A DNA stretch of 6,590 nucleotides from Phycisphaerae bacterium (GTDB lineage Bacteria; Planctomycetota; Phycisphaerae; UBA1845), in the NCBI GenBank assembly GCA_021604825.1, contig BQJS01000233.1:1-6590 (forward strand), in the 5' to 3' direction. Of this stretch, positions 1 to 6,590 are shown in pieces. The first letter of the stretch is position 1. Each line of letters starts with the position of its first letter. A program made the translations under genes and the position numbers. Below the pieces are notes generated by a model that worked only from the letters and a program-made list of their open reading frames with translations, was not told the origin of the DNA and searched no databases.

Positions 1-1360
1 CAAAGGTCACCGCAACGCGCGTGTCATCGATGGCGGCCATCCGAATGAGAAGTCCTTCAGCGCCGAAGATCTTCTTCATTTGGTTATAGTCCTTCTCGCT
101 GACGCCTTCCATTTGATCAAGCGCAACTGCCAGCTGATCGACTGACACATCACCGATCGTCTCAGCGCCGCTTTTGAACTTGATGTTCTTGACGGCTTCC
201 TGCGCTTCGGCACTGGTGAACATGCCGCCAAGCAATTTCGTGAAAATGTCGCCCATCTTGGCGCAATTGCCTTTTGCGTCTCCGTCAAAAGTAACCACCT
301 TGGTCATGCCCATCACCCCATCTGCACCTTCTGGCAGGGCGTTGGCCGAGAATGAAACGTCGCGAATGTTGGCTACCAAGGCGCTCACGAGCGTTCCCAC
401 TTCCTGCATCTGGGCCGGATCGGCACCGATGTTCATTGCGACCATTGGATTCCCGAGGACCCCGCCATACACCTCACCGTATTTGGCGAAGACTTCTTTA
501 CTTCCATGCAAGCCTCCCGCGAACATGTAATCGCCGCCAGGTAAACCCTGAAGAAGCGATTTGGTGGTTGCCTTAACGGAGTTCATCAAATTGGCCGATT
601 CTGAACCCTCGGCAACCTGATAATACAGACCGACGTTCAAACTGTTTTCGCCCACACGAACCGCAACCGTCGCGCTGTCGAGATCATTGAGGTCCTGAGG
701 ATTGAATGATCCACCGGCTGCCAACATCGGCATCAGGCCCTGTACCATCGGACTGGCAACGATGGCTTTGAGGTTGATATGAAGCGTGATGTCATCTTGC
801 GCAAACCGCCCAAGCTGATGCTTCGACCAGGCAGTGGCCGAGGTCGGGTTGCTCTTGGCGGCCAAGATCGCTTGAACACCAGCAGCCGACGGACTCAGGA
901 TCGCGTAATTCTCGTGCTGGGCGATGTACGACTCTTCCGCACCCATCAGCATGCAGCGCGACACGCCACCCACCGGTTCTTCCATCGCCATGCTTGCGGT
1001 CATCGCGGCGAAATCCGAACACGGAACCAATATGCCAAATGCGCTATTGGGGTCGGCCGGGTTGAGCATGGGCATCATCACGACGGCCACACCCGCATCG
1101 TGATTGACACCGGTCAATTGCAACATGCCTTTGAGCATTTCCAATGGCGACATCGGCACCGGCGTATTCAACCGCTGAGCCAACGCCATCAGTTTGTTGT
1201 CCAACTCGCCAACGTTGCGGATCGTCAGCGACGCCCACGCTTCTGCCGGAACGGATTTGAGCGCATTGACCGATTCCGCACGAACCGGCACAGTTGAAAT
1301 CAGCATGGCCATGCAGCAAGCCAACGCGCCGTAGCGCCCCATTTGTTTCATTTTCATCAT
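1..1360 (-). CDS. Secreted Met-rich protein of unknown function (C-terminus beyond left edge)
   Basis: An uninterrupted frame of 453 codons runs off the left edge without a stop. The start is one of two adjacent ATGs (1360 or 1357); a GAGG at 1368-1365 lies 4 or 7 nt upstream. Residues 1-28 form a clear Sec signal peptide: a basic N-region (KMKQMGRY), a hydrophobic core at about 11-24, and probable cleavage after VRA at 28. No further membrane segment is evident, so the product should be periplasmic or exported. The mature part begins with 'SVPAEAWASLTIRNVGEL' and contains no catalytic motif I recognise. Methionine is very frequent (about 33 of 453 by my count), with clusters such as VVMMPM near 94-98 and MTASMAM at 120-126. 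Only three cysteines remain after the signal peptide (114, 136, 366). The style resembles secreted planctomycete proteins of unknown function; that is recollection, not a search. An in-frame ATG at 1459 could add 33 residues but would bury the signal peptide, so I did not choose it. Confidence 0.85.
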   Translation of the reverse strand, partial: MMKMKQMGRYGALACCMAMLISTVPVRAESVNALKSVPAEAWASLTIRNVGELDNKLMALAQRLNTPVPMSPLEMLKGMLQLTGVNHDAGVAVVMMPMLNPADPNSAFGILVPCSDFAAMTASMAMEEPVGGVSRCMLMGAEESYIAQHENYAILSPSAAGVQAILAAKSNPTSATAWSKHQLGRFAQDDITLHINLKAIVASPMVQGLMPMLAAGGSFNPQDLNDLDSATVAVRVGENSLNVGLYYQVAEGSESANLMNSVKATTKSLLQGLPGGDYMFAGGLHGSKEVFAKYGEVYGGVLGNPMVAMNIGADPAQMQEVGTLVSALVANIRDVSFSANALPEGADGVMGMTKVVTFDGDAKGNCAKMGDIFTKLLGGMFTSAEAQEAVKNIKFKSGAETIGDVSVDQLAVALDQMEGVSEKDYNQMKKIFGAEGLLIRMAAIDDTRVAVTF

Positions 1361-1364
1361 CTTT

Positions 1365-1368
1365 CCTC
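1365..1368 (-). promoter_or_regulatory. Ribosome-binding site that sets the start of the secreted protein
   Basis: GAGG followed by AAAG lies directly before the ATG-ATG pair at 1360 and 1357. The 7-nt spacing to the second ATG is the more usual one. This site, followed at once by the signal peptide, argues against the in-frame ATG at 1459. Confidence 0.6.
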
Positions 1369-1555
1369 GAATCGTTTTTGCTAAAATCTCAAAAAATACT
1401 TGGCCCAATCGCCCGCGAGCATGATTCGCCCCACGCGAGCCGCCACCCCATTTCTTCATCGAACTCCCAAAACGTAATCCATTTTCGGTTCGAGGCAAAG
1501 TAGGGTGTGTTGAATATCGTGTGAATCCGTCAAATCCGGCGACCAGAACGCGGGG

Positions 1556-1584
1556 ATACTCGGTCAGCAGCGATCCGGTGTCAA
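1556..1584 (-). promoter_or_regulatory. Candidate sigma70-type promoter for the secreted-protein gene
   Basis: A perfect TTGACA (1584-1579, minus strand) is followed after 17 nt by GAGTAT (1561-1556), which matches the TATAAT consensus at only three of six positions. Transcription from here would leave a leader of roughly 190 nt before the ATG at 1360. The spacing is ideal but the -10 is weak, and -35 matches occur by chance, so this is only a candidate. Confidence 0.25.
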
Positions 1585-1634
1585 GGATTCTACGCTTTGG
1601 TATTCGTAGTGACGGAAAAATATTTTGATGCGAG

Positions 1635-1646
1635 CCGGTTAACCGG
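1635..1646 (-). terminator. Perfect 12-bp palindrome over the oppF stop codon, possible weak terminator
   Basis: CCGGTTAACCGG at 1635-1646 can fold as a 4-bp GC stem with a TTAA loop, and it contains the TAA stop of the upstream ATPase gene (1641-1639). On the minus strand a run of five T (within TATTTTT) follows about 11 nt after the stem. The stem is short and the T-run is distant, so intrinsic termination here is doubtful. The palindrome itself is seen directly; the role is inferred. Confidence 0.2.
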
Positions 1647-2706
1647 TGGCTGTGAGTTTCTTCAAATCGGCGATGCGGTCGCTGTGATGGCATGCCGCTC
1701 GATGGCTTTGTGACGCGCCGGCTGGCTGAATCAACCTGGGTTCCTGCGATACGCAATGATCGGTTGCGATAGGACAGCGCGGGTGAAATGCGCAACCGTT
1801 AGGCGGACAGACAGGACTTGGAGGTTCACCGCCCAACACCGGCGCACGGTCCAACGATCCGGGCGACGGATCGCTCTGCAACATATCCCGGGCGGCATTG
1901 AGAAAGAACGAATAGGGATGCTTCGGTTGACTGGCGACGTCGCCAACGGATCCGTACTCAATGATTCGACCGAGATACATGACAGCCAGGTCGTCGCAAA
2001 CGGTCGCAGCGACGTCCAAATCGTGGGTGATCAATAACATCGTCAGGTTGCGTTCGCGTTGAATTTTTCTGAGTTGCGCGAGAATCTCAACTTGGGCAGA
2101 AACATCGAGCGCGCTCACCGGTTCGTCGCAAACCAAGACATCGGGATTCAACACCAGCGCCCGCGCGATCGCCACCCGCTGCAACTGCCCCCCCGACAAC
2201 TCGTGCGGGTAACGTGAGCGCAATGCCTCATCCAATCCGACGACATCGAGAACGTCCGAAACGCGGTGGGTTCTCTCGTCTTGGCTGCATCGTTCGTGAA
2301 ACCGAAGCGGATCGGACACGATAGACTCGACGGTCATCCGCGGATTCATGCTGAAATGGGCGTTTTGAAAAACCTTCTGCACGCGCCGGCGCATTACCTT
2401 CGATTGATCTCGGGGTGGTGCAGACATGTCTTGGCCATCGAGGCAAATCGACCCGCGATCGATTGGAACCAACCGCATGATCGCTCGGGCCAAGGTGGAT
2501 TTGCCGCACCCGCTCTCGCCAACCAAACCAAGGCACGCACCCCGCGCGATCGCGAGATCAACGCCACGAACGGCTTTGACGCGAGGCGCGCGCCCGGACA
2601 ACGGTCGCCACCCCGATCGATCGGCATACGAAACATGCAGGTCTGTCACCCGTAGTCGCGGCGGATTGGTGGGGCCATCATGCTCACGTTTCCGTTGGTC
2701 GTTCAT
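1639..2706 (-). CDS. dppF: Peptide ABC transporter ATP-binding protein, OppF/DppF type
   Basis: This is the second ATPase of the importer, hydrolysing ATP at the cytoplasmic face to drive uptake. Its 355 residues carry every nucleotide-binding motif: Walker A GESGCGKST at 63-71, Q-loop glutamine 114, signature LSGGQ at 170-174, Walker B with D194 and E195, SALD D-loop at 198-201, and switch histidine 228. The insertion before Walker A (about 30-45) and a full C-terminal oligopeptide-transporter region (about 250-340) are typical of OppF/DppF. That C-terminal region contains GCAFHPRCPIATDHC, and cysteines 305, 311, 318 and 339 match the four-cysteine pattern linked to an iron-sulfur cluster in some Opp/Dpp ATPases. 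The ATG overlaps the stop of the preceding gene as ATGA (2706-2703), and GAGG lies 7 nt upstream (2717-2714). The gene symbol is family-level only; the substrate is unknown. Confidence 0.95.
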   Translation of the reverse strand: MNDQRKREHDGPTNPPRLRVTDLHVSYADRSGWRPLSGRAPRVKAVRGVDLAIARGACLGLVGESGCGKSTLARAIMRLVPIDRGSICLDGQDMSAPPRDQSKVMRRRVQKVFQNAHFSMNPRMTVESIVSDPLRFHERCSQDERTHRVSDVLDVVGLDEALRSRYPHELSGGQLQRVAIARALVLNPDVLVCDEPVSALDVSAQVEILAQLRKIQRERNLTMLLITHDLDVAATVCDDLAVMYLGRIIEYGSVGDVASQPKHPYSFFLNAARDMLQSDPSPGSLDRAPVLGGEPPSPVCPPNGCAFHPRCPIATDHCVSQEPRLIQPAGASQSHRAACHHSDRIADLKKLTATG

Positions 2707-3548
2707 GGCCCGCCCTCGGCAACCGCCGCTGCGCTTTGACGTTTGAACCTAGCCGCCTTTACGAGTCGCATTGTGGCGGCTTGTAACTTTGACGAGTCAA
2801 GCCCTGCAGTGGGTAAGTTCTCAACGATACGATTCCCGTCCATCACGCACACGCGGTCGGCCAACGCTCGCGCGATTGCCATGTCGTGGGTGATCAGCAA
2901 AACCGACAAGCCGGTTCGCCGCCGGGTTTCGCGAATCAGTTCAATGATCTGGGCCTGCACGTTTCCATCCAGCGCTGAAGTGGGTTCGTCGGCGATCAGC
3001 AGGGTTGGCCCGCCCGCCAGCGCCAAAGCGAGTGCCACGCGCTGGGCCATCCCCCCGGACAATTCGTGGGGCCAAGCGCGGGCCAAACGGATCGGATCGG
3101 CGATGCCCACGCGTTTGAGTAGCTCGAGGGCGATACTCCCGGCGTCCTTCCGAGAAGTCTTTCGACCCAATCGAATGACTTCCGACAGTTGGTCGTCGAT
3201 GCGCATCACCGGATCGAGCGAACCGACCGGATCCTGAAACACCATCGCCAAGCGCGACCCGCGAACCGCCTGCATGGTGCGCTCGTCCGCACCGAGAATG
3301 TCGATCGGAGCAGATCGCGCGTCTTCACGCAGTACGATTGAACCACGAACGTTCGCGTCACTGGGAAGCAGTTGCATCATCGCCAGCGCTAGCGTGGACT
3401 TCCCGCAACCGCTGTCGCCAACCAAGGCGATCGACTCACCACGATCCATCGAAAACGACACATCGCGCAGCACCGGTGCGGTACCCCGTCCGTATCGAAC
3501 CGACAGGTCCTTCACTTCGATCAAAGGATGTTCTGGTCGCGTGGTCAC
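2703..3548 (-). CDS. dppD: Peptide ABC transporter ATP-binding protein, DppD/OppD type (short C-terminus)
   Basis: This is the first ATPase of the importer and should pair with the OppF-type subunit beneath the two permeases. It has Walker A GDSGCGKST at 44-52, Q-loop glutamine 105 in VFQDP, signature LSGGM at 163-167, Walker B ending IADEP with D187 and E188, SALD at 191-194, and switch histidine 221, so both its half-sites look catalytically intact. LSGGM with AQR after it is usual for OppD/DppD. At 281 residues it is shorter than common family members of about 320-340: after 'MDGNRIVENL' it lacks the C-terminal HPYT-type and cysteine-bearing region. The start is a GTG that overlaps the stop of the permease gene as GTGA (3548-3545), with GGAAGGG 7 nt upstream (3562-3556), indicating translational coupling. 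The symbol is family-level. Confidence 0.94.
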   Translation of the reverse strand: MTTRPEHPLIEVKDLSVRYGRGTAPVLRDVSFSMDRGESIALVGDSGCGKSTLALAMMQLLPSDANVRGSIVLREDARSAPIDILGADERTMQAVRGSRLAMVFQDPVGSLDPVMRIDDQLSEVIRLGRKTSRKDAGSIALELLKRVGIADPIRLARAWPHELSGGMAQRVALALALAGGPTLLIADEPTSALDGNVQAQIIELIRETRRRTGLSVLLITHDMAIARALADRVCVMDGNRIVENLPTAGLDSSKLQAATMRLVKAARFKRQSAAAVAEGGP

Positions 3549-4603
3549 GCCATCGCCCTTCCAAAGCTCCGCCGTGGGTCCAGCGTACGGCGCAGGTGTT
3601 CACCAAAAACGTGGCAACAAAGCACGCTCAAGAATATCGCGGCGCAGGGAGCAACCATCAACTCGGGATGCGTGCGAATCTGATCGTATCCGTCGCGAAG
3701 CATTCCGCCCCACGTCGCTGTTTCCGATCCGACGCCCAATCCCAACCACGACAGACCGGCTTCCAAAAGAATCGCATCGCCCACACCAAACGCCAGCGCC
3801 ACGAGCGACGGGCCAATAGCACCAGGCAGCAAATGCCGCAACGCGATGTACCAACCCTTGGCTCCGTAGCTCCGCGCCGCATCGACGAAATCCATTTCGC
3901 GACCCGAAAGAAATTCCGCGCGGACGAGTCGGGCGATCGACGTCCACTGCGTCAGGCCGATCACCAGGATGATTCCGGTCACACCGTTACCAACCCAAAC
4001 CATCATCACGAGTATCAAAAAGAACGCAGGGAAACACATCATGATTTCGATCAACCGCGAGCAAATCCAGTCAATCGTACCGCCGCAATAACCCGCCACC
4101 GCTCCGATCAGAATGCCAACGATGCCAGCCAATAGCATCGAATACACCCCCACTCGAACCGAAACGCACGCGCCATGAATCAAGCGCGACAGCACGTCGC
4201 GACCCCGGTCATCCGTGCCCAACCAATGTGAACCGGACGCGTCGAGGTTGACGTCGGCGACCATTTCCATCGGTCCATATGGAACGGGTGGCCAAAGTGC
4301 GAAATCATCGGCGCTCAGCGATGTCCGGGCGTCGAACGAAGGGAAACGAAACGGTTTGGCTTTTGAAATCCAACCACCCACCAACGGCATGCGGCCAAAC
4401 GTGTCGGCGACGGCTGGGAAGTAGTAAGCGCCTTGATACTTACAGACAATTGGTTGATCCCAAGCCAATAGCGGTGCGATGGCGGCGATCAGAATGAACG
4501 CGATCGGAACGCCGAGCGCGGCACGCGCCAACCATTTGCGCCGCATCAGCGCGGAGGAGTGATCAGGCTGCAGTGTTGGGTTAGAGGAGCTTGGCACTGT
4601 CAT
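3545..4603 (-). CDS. dppC: Peptide ABC transporter permease, DppC family with YejE-type periplasmic loop
   Basis: This inner-membrane permease half forms the translocation path with the DppB-type protein. From the ATG at 4603 it has 352 residues. A cytoplasmic tail leads to a first membrane helix at about 28-47, then a long periplasmic segment (about 48-125), the DppC hallmark 'HWLGTDDRGRDVLSRL' at 126-141, and about five more helices. The EAA-type coupling loop lies at about 237-268 (DAARSYGAKG, then LP at 259-260), followed by LSWLGLGV and a terminal LDPR. The periplasmic segment begins 'DQPIVCKYQGAYYFP', closely like the E. coli YejE segment near 'DKPLLVRYDGSWYFP' as I remember it, and later has 'WPPVPYG'. 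I chose 4603 because it makes an ATGA overlap with the upstream stop and has GAGG 5 nt before it (4612-4609). A TTG at 4636 is in frame but would add an unconvincing 11 residues. Confidence 0.94.
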   Translation of the reverse strand: MTVPSSSNPTLQPDHSSALMRRKWLARAALGVPIAFILIAAIAPLLAWDQPIVCKYQGAYYFPAVADTFGRMPLVGGWISKAKPFRFPSFDARTSLSADDFALWPPVPYGPMEMVADVNLDASGSHWLGTDDRGRDVLSRLIHGACVSVRVGVYSMLLAGIVGILIGAVAGYCGGTIDWICSRLIEIMMCFPAFFLILVMMVWVGNGVTGIILVIGLTQWTSIARLVRAEFLSGREMDFVDAARSYGAKGWYIALRHLLPGAIGPSLVALAFGVGDAILLEAGLSWLGLGVGSETATWGGMLRDGYDQIRTHPELMVAPCAAIFLSVLCCHVFGEHLRRTLDPRRSFGRAMA

Positions 4604-5577
4604 GCGTACCTCACCCGTGGATCGACCCACGCACAAAGCAGATCAACAACCAGCGTGACACCGAGCACGATCACCGCTGAGAGAATCGTCATGCCCATGA
4701 TGACCGGATAGTCGCGATCGTGGATGGATTCATAGAGCAATCGCCCCATCCCCGGCCAGGCGAACATCACCTCAAGCACTACCGAGCCACCCAGAACCGC
4801 CGGCACGATCAACCCGAGAACAGTGAGCAGCGGCCTTAACGTATTGGGAAGCACATGACGCAGGATGACCCGCCGCTTGCTGAGGCCACGAGCAAACGCG
4901 GCGCGGACAAAATCCTCTTTCAAGACCGCGAGCATCGTCGCTCGAACGAATGGCACCAAGTACGCAACGAGTGGATAGAGAAAACAACAACCGATCAAGA
5001 CGCTGTGGTGGATGACGTCCTTAAATCTGCCAACCGAACTCATCTGGGCGTATTCGTCAGACGTCAGTCCGCTAAATGGAAACCAATTCAACGCGACGCC
5101 CGCAACAAAGATGAGAATCATGCCGAACACATATGGCGGTATCGCGTACAGACCGATGCACCCGGCCAGGATCATCTTGTCCACGGGTCCGCCAGCCTTC
5201 ATCGCCGCGAACGAAGCGATCGGAATAACCAGCACGAGGGCAATGACGATCACCGACAACGTTAGCAGAAGAGTCGGAAGAACCCGTTCGACGATTTTTT
5301 CAGAGACGGGCCGACCGTCGGCGAATGACTGCCCAAAATCGAATCGAATGATCCGCGACGTCCACCGAAAAAACCGCGTGAACACCGGCGCATCGAGCTC
5401 AAAGTGGGCGCGCAGTCTTTCCTGGTCAGCCGCACTAACGCCGCTCTCACCGAAACCATCCGCCGACGCCGTTACAGGCGATCCGGGGGCTGCGTGAATC
5501 AGCATGAATGTCAGGAATACAATGCCGACGAACGTCGGTACGGTCATCAAGATTCGTTTTAGAACGTAATGCCACAC
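4600..5577 (-). CDS. dppB: Peptide ABC transporter permease, DppB/OppB family
   Basis: This is the other permease half of the importer. Its 325 residues give about six membrane helices (roughly 9-29, 101-124, 137-162, 190-212, 248-270, 295-315). The first periplasmic loop after 'HAAPGSP' includes 'FDFGQSF' near 79-85, characteristic of DppB/OppB. The EAA coupling loop is at about 221-250 (EDFVRAAFARGLSKRRVILR, then LP at 243-244), followed by 'FAWPGMGRLLYESI' and the family's terminal 'DPRVRY'. The start is a GTG at 5577. It places 'WHYVLKRILMTVPTFVG' at the N-terminus, matching normal family starts, though the upstream GGCGG is a weak ribosome-binding site. A nearby ATG at 5582 is out of frame. 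The gene begins 21 nt after the binding-protein stop and overlaps the next permease by four bases. The symbol is family-level. Confidence 0.94.
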   Translation of the reverse strand: MWHYVLKRILMTVPTFVGIVFLTFMLIHAAPGSPVTASADGFGESGVSAADQERLRAHFELDAPVFTRFFRWTSRIIRFDFGQSFADGRPVSEKIVERVLPTLLLTLSVIVIALVLVIPIASFAAMKAGGPVDKMILAGCIGLYAIPPYVFGMILIFVAGVALNWFPFSGLTSDEYAQMSSVGRFKDVIHHSVLIGCCFLYPLVAYLVPFVRATMLAVLKEDFVRAAFARGLSKRRVILRHVLPNTLRPLLTVLGLIVPAVLGGSVVLEVMFAWPGMGRLLYESIHDRDYPVIMGMTILSAVIVLGVTLVVDLLCAWVDPRVRYA

Positions 5578-5598
5578 GCCATTGTGCCGCCGGTGGTG

Positions 5599-6590
5599 TC
5601 ATGGAGCGTCTGAGCGCGGAAGCGCAGTCCGTGTTCCGTCGTCGATCGGTTGCGGCGTTCGCGGCGTCCACCAACCGCGAATCCCCGGGAATGAATGCAA
5701 TGGACCGCGCGGACTGAGCGACACGCCACGCAACCGAAGGCCAAACGCCCAAAGCGTCGGCGCCTCAACCAGAAATGTATAAGGTTCGTCGCGAAGGATC
5801 GTTTGCTCAATCTTGTGGTAGATCTCAGCCTGCTTCGCCGTGTCTATTTCACGCACACCGCGATCGAACAGTGCATCCACTTCAGAGTTCTGATACCCGA
5901 CGTAGTTGCGACCATTCCGCACAGCGCTGCTGTGAAACAGGTTCCGCGCTTCGTCCGGATCGGGGCCACACGTCCACGCAGAGAGGAATGCATCGAATTG
6001 ATGCGATAGGTTGCGCTCGTTGAAAACCGACCATTCCAGCGTCTGCGTTTTCATCTCCACGCCAAGCCTACGCAGGTCGGCTCGTAGGATGTCCGCAACC
6101 CGTGGCGACGTCTGCGAACCAGCCACCAAGTTCAGTACAAATCCCGCCCGCACCTTTGAGGCATCTTCTTGCCTGTCCGTTTCCTGACGGTAACGCCAAC
6201 CGTCTTCATCGCTCACCCGCCAGCCGGCAGCGTCGAGCAGCTTCCCTGCCCGCGACAGGTCAAACGCGCCCGCAGGTTTCGTGGGTTCTCTCGCGGTGAA
6301 GGAATCCGGAAAGAAGCCACTTCCTTCGTCAAACAGTCCGAAGAATACCCGTTCGTTGATCAGCTTCCGATTGACCGACAACCCCAGCGCATTGCGAACG
6401 CGTGCATCCGTCAAGAACCCATCCTGCCCGCGCGTGTTCCATCCGATGTAATAGTTCGTCCACTGCTTTCCGCGAATCTTGACGCCTTGCTCGTTGAAAC
6501 GCTGACCGACTGTATCCTCCGCAAACTGGCGCGGGGCCAACGACATTTCGTCAATCTCGCCGGCTTCAAACGCCAGCAGTGCCGCGTTGT
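5599..6590 (-). CDS. Peptide/family-5 ABC solute-binding protein (N-terminus beyond right edge)
   Basis: The frame is open to the right edge, giving 329 visible residues that end at TGA 5601-5599; the ATG at 6546 is internal, not the start. The visible part begins 'NAALLAFEAGEIDE', the usual phrase about halfway through a family-5 (DppA/OppA-like) binding protein. It continues with 'VRNALGLSVNRKLIN' (visible residues 64-78), 'LLDAAGW', and 'SAWTCGPDPDEARNLFHSS' (about 203-221), ending with 'GWWTP' and a short polar tail. Family members are usually 500-600 residues, so about 60 percent is present; the signal peptide and first lobe are outside the window. It should bind a peptide or similar solute in the periplasm and deliver it to the permeases encoded just downstream. 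It looks like a general DppA-type protein and not clearly like YejA, and the ligand cannot be deduced. Confidence 0.92.
   Translation of the reverse strand, partial: NAALLAFEAGEIDEMSLAPRQFAEDTVGQRFNEQGVKIRGKQWTNYYIGWNTRGQDGFLTDARVRNALGLSVNRKLINERVFFGLFDEGSGFFPDSFTAREPTKPAGAFDLSRAGKLLDAAGWRVSDEDGWRYRQETDRQEDASKVRAGFVLNLVAGSQTSPRVADILRADLRRLGVEMKTQTLEWSVFNERNLSHQFDAFLSAWTCGPDPDEARNLFHSSAVRNGRNYVGYQNSEVDALFDRGVREIDTAKQAEIYHKIEQTILRDEPYTFLVEAPTLWAFGLRLRGVSLSPRGPLHSFPGIRGWWTPRTPQPIDDGTRTALPRSDAP

Larger units (their letters stand above)
1361..1638. other. Intergenic region between oppF-type gene and secreted-protein gene
   Basis: This 278-base gap separates the end of the transporter operon from the next gene on the same strand. 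I see no convincing protein-coding frame of its own, although the frame of the downstream gene stays open back past an ATG at 1459. The gap contains a candidate promoter, an AT-rich stretch close to the downstream start (about 1371-1400), a pair of CGCGAGC direct repeats, a short inverted repeat (CTACG at 1590-1594 with CGTAG at 1605-1609), and a GC palindrome at the oppF stop. No tRNA-like or obvious riboswitch-like structure was recognised by eye. Confidence 0.7.

Noticed and set aside
779..1297. Plus-strand open frame of 172 codons
   Set aside because: It is antisense to the signal-peptide-bearing secreted protein, with an Arg/His-rich composition typical of shadow frames.
1313..1319. Possible lipoprotein signal (ALAC/LACC at residues 12-16 of the secreted protein)
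   Set aside because: The cysteines sit inside the hydrophobic core and are followed by more hydrophobic residues and a normal type I cleavage site VRA at 28, so a lipobox is unlikely.
1590..1609. Inverted repeat CTACG...CGTAG as a terminator
   Set aside because: The stem is only 5 bp with a 10-nt loop and no T-run follows it on either strand.
3338..4135. Long open frame on the plus strand (265 codons)
   Set aside because: It lies antisense to the DppC- and DppD-type genes, its product is arginine- and histidine-rich with low complexity, and it has no recognisable motif. It is a by-product of codon bias in the real genes.
4604..4636. TTG start that would lengthen the DppC-type permease by 11 residues
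   Set aside because: The ATG at 4603 has a GAGG site 5 nt upstream and makes the same 4-nt overlap seen at the other junctions; the extension lacks family-like sequence.
5580..5582. ATG just upstream of the DppB-type permease as its start
   Set aside because: It is out of frame with the permease and runs into a stop after seven codons; the GTG at 5577 gives the expected family N-terminus.
1..6590. tRNA, rRNA, CRISPR, transposon or prophage signatures
   Set aside because: No repeat arrays, transposase motifs, terminal inverted repeats or RNA-gene hallmarks were found by eye on either strand.

Overview
The window reads as chromosomal DNA of a Gram-negative bacterium with moderately high GC. 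Every gene I can support lies on the minus strand, so biological order runs from the right edge to the left. A Planctomycetota-like host (Phycisphaerae or Pirellulales type) is my best guess. It rests on the style of the secreted protein at the left edge (Sec signal peptide, then a 'VPAEAW..L.IRNVGELDNKL' opening that I recall from planctomycete secreted proteins of unknown function) and on the YejE-type loop in one permease. I cannot run a search, so the taxonomy is low confidence.

Positions 6590 to 1639 hold a five-gene peptide-import operon of the Dpp/Opp/Yej class. It comprises a family-5 solute-binding protein (N-terminus outside the window, about 329 residues visible), a DppB-type permease, a DppC/YejE-type permease, and two separate ATPases (DppD- and OppF/DppF-type). 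The genes are tightly coupled: a 21-nt gap after the binding protein, then three successive 4-nt start/stop overlaps (ATGA, GTGA, ATGA). The binding protein should capture a peptide or similar ligand in the periplasm, the two permeases form the channel, and the two ATPases power it from the cytoplasm. The ligand cannot be read from the sequence.

Positions 1638 to 1361 are a non-coding gap of 278 bases. It holds a small GC palindrome over the oppF stop codon, a TTGACA-containing candidate promoter, a pair of short direct repeats two helical turns apart, and the ribosome-binding site of the next gene.

Positions 1360 to 1 encode the first 453 residues of a secreted, strikingly methionine-rich protein of unknown function that runs off the left edge. 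It has its own leader and is probably a separate transcription unit. I found no RNA genes, insertion sequences, CRISPR arrays or other mobile elements, and the window looks mainly like ordinary core or niche-transport territory. The least explained item is the methionine-rich secreted protein.
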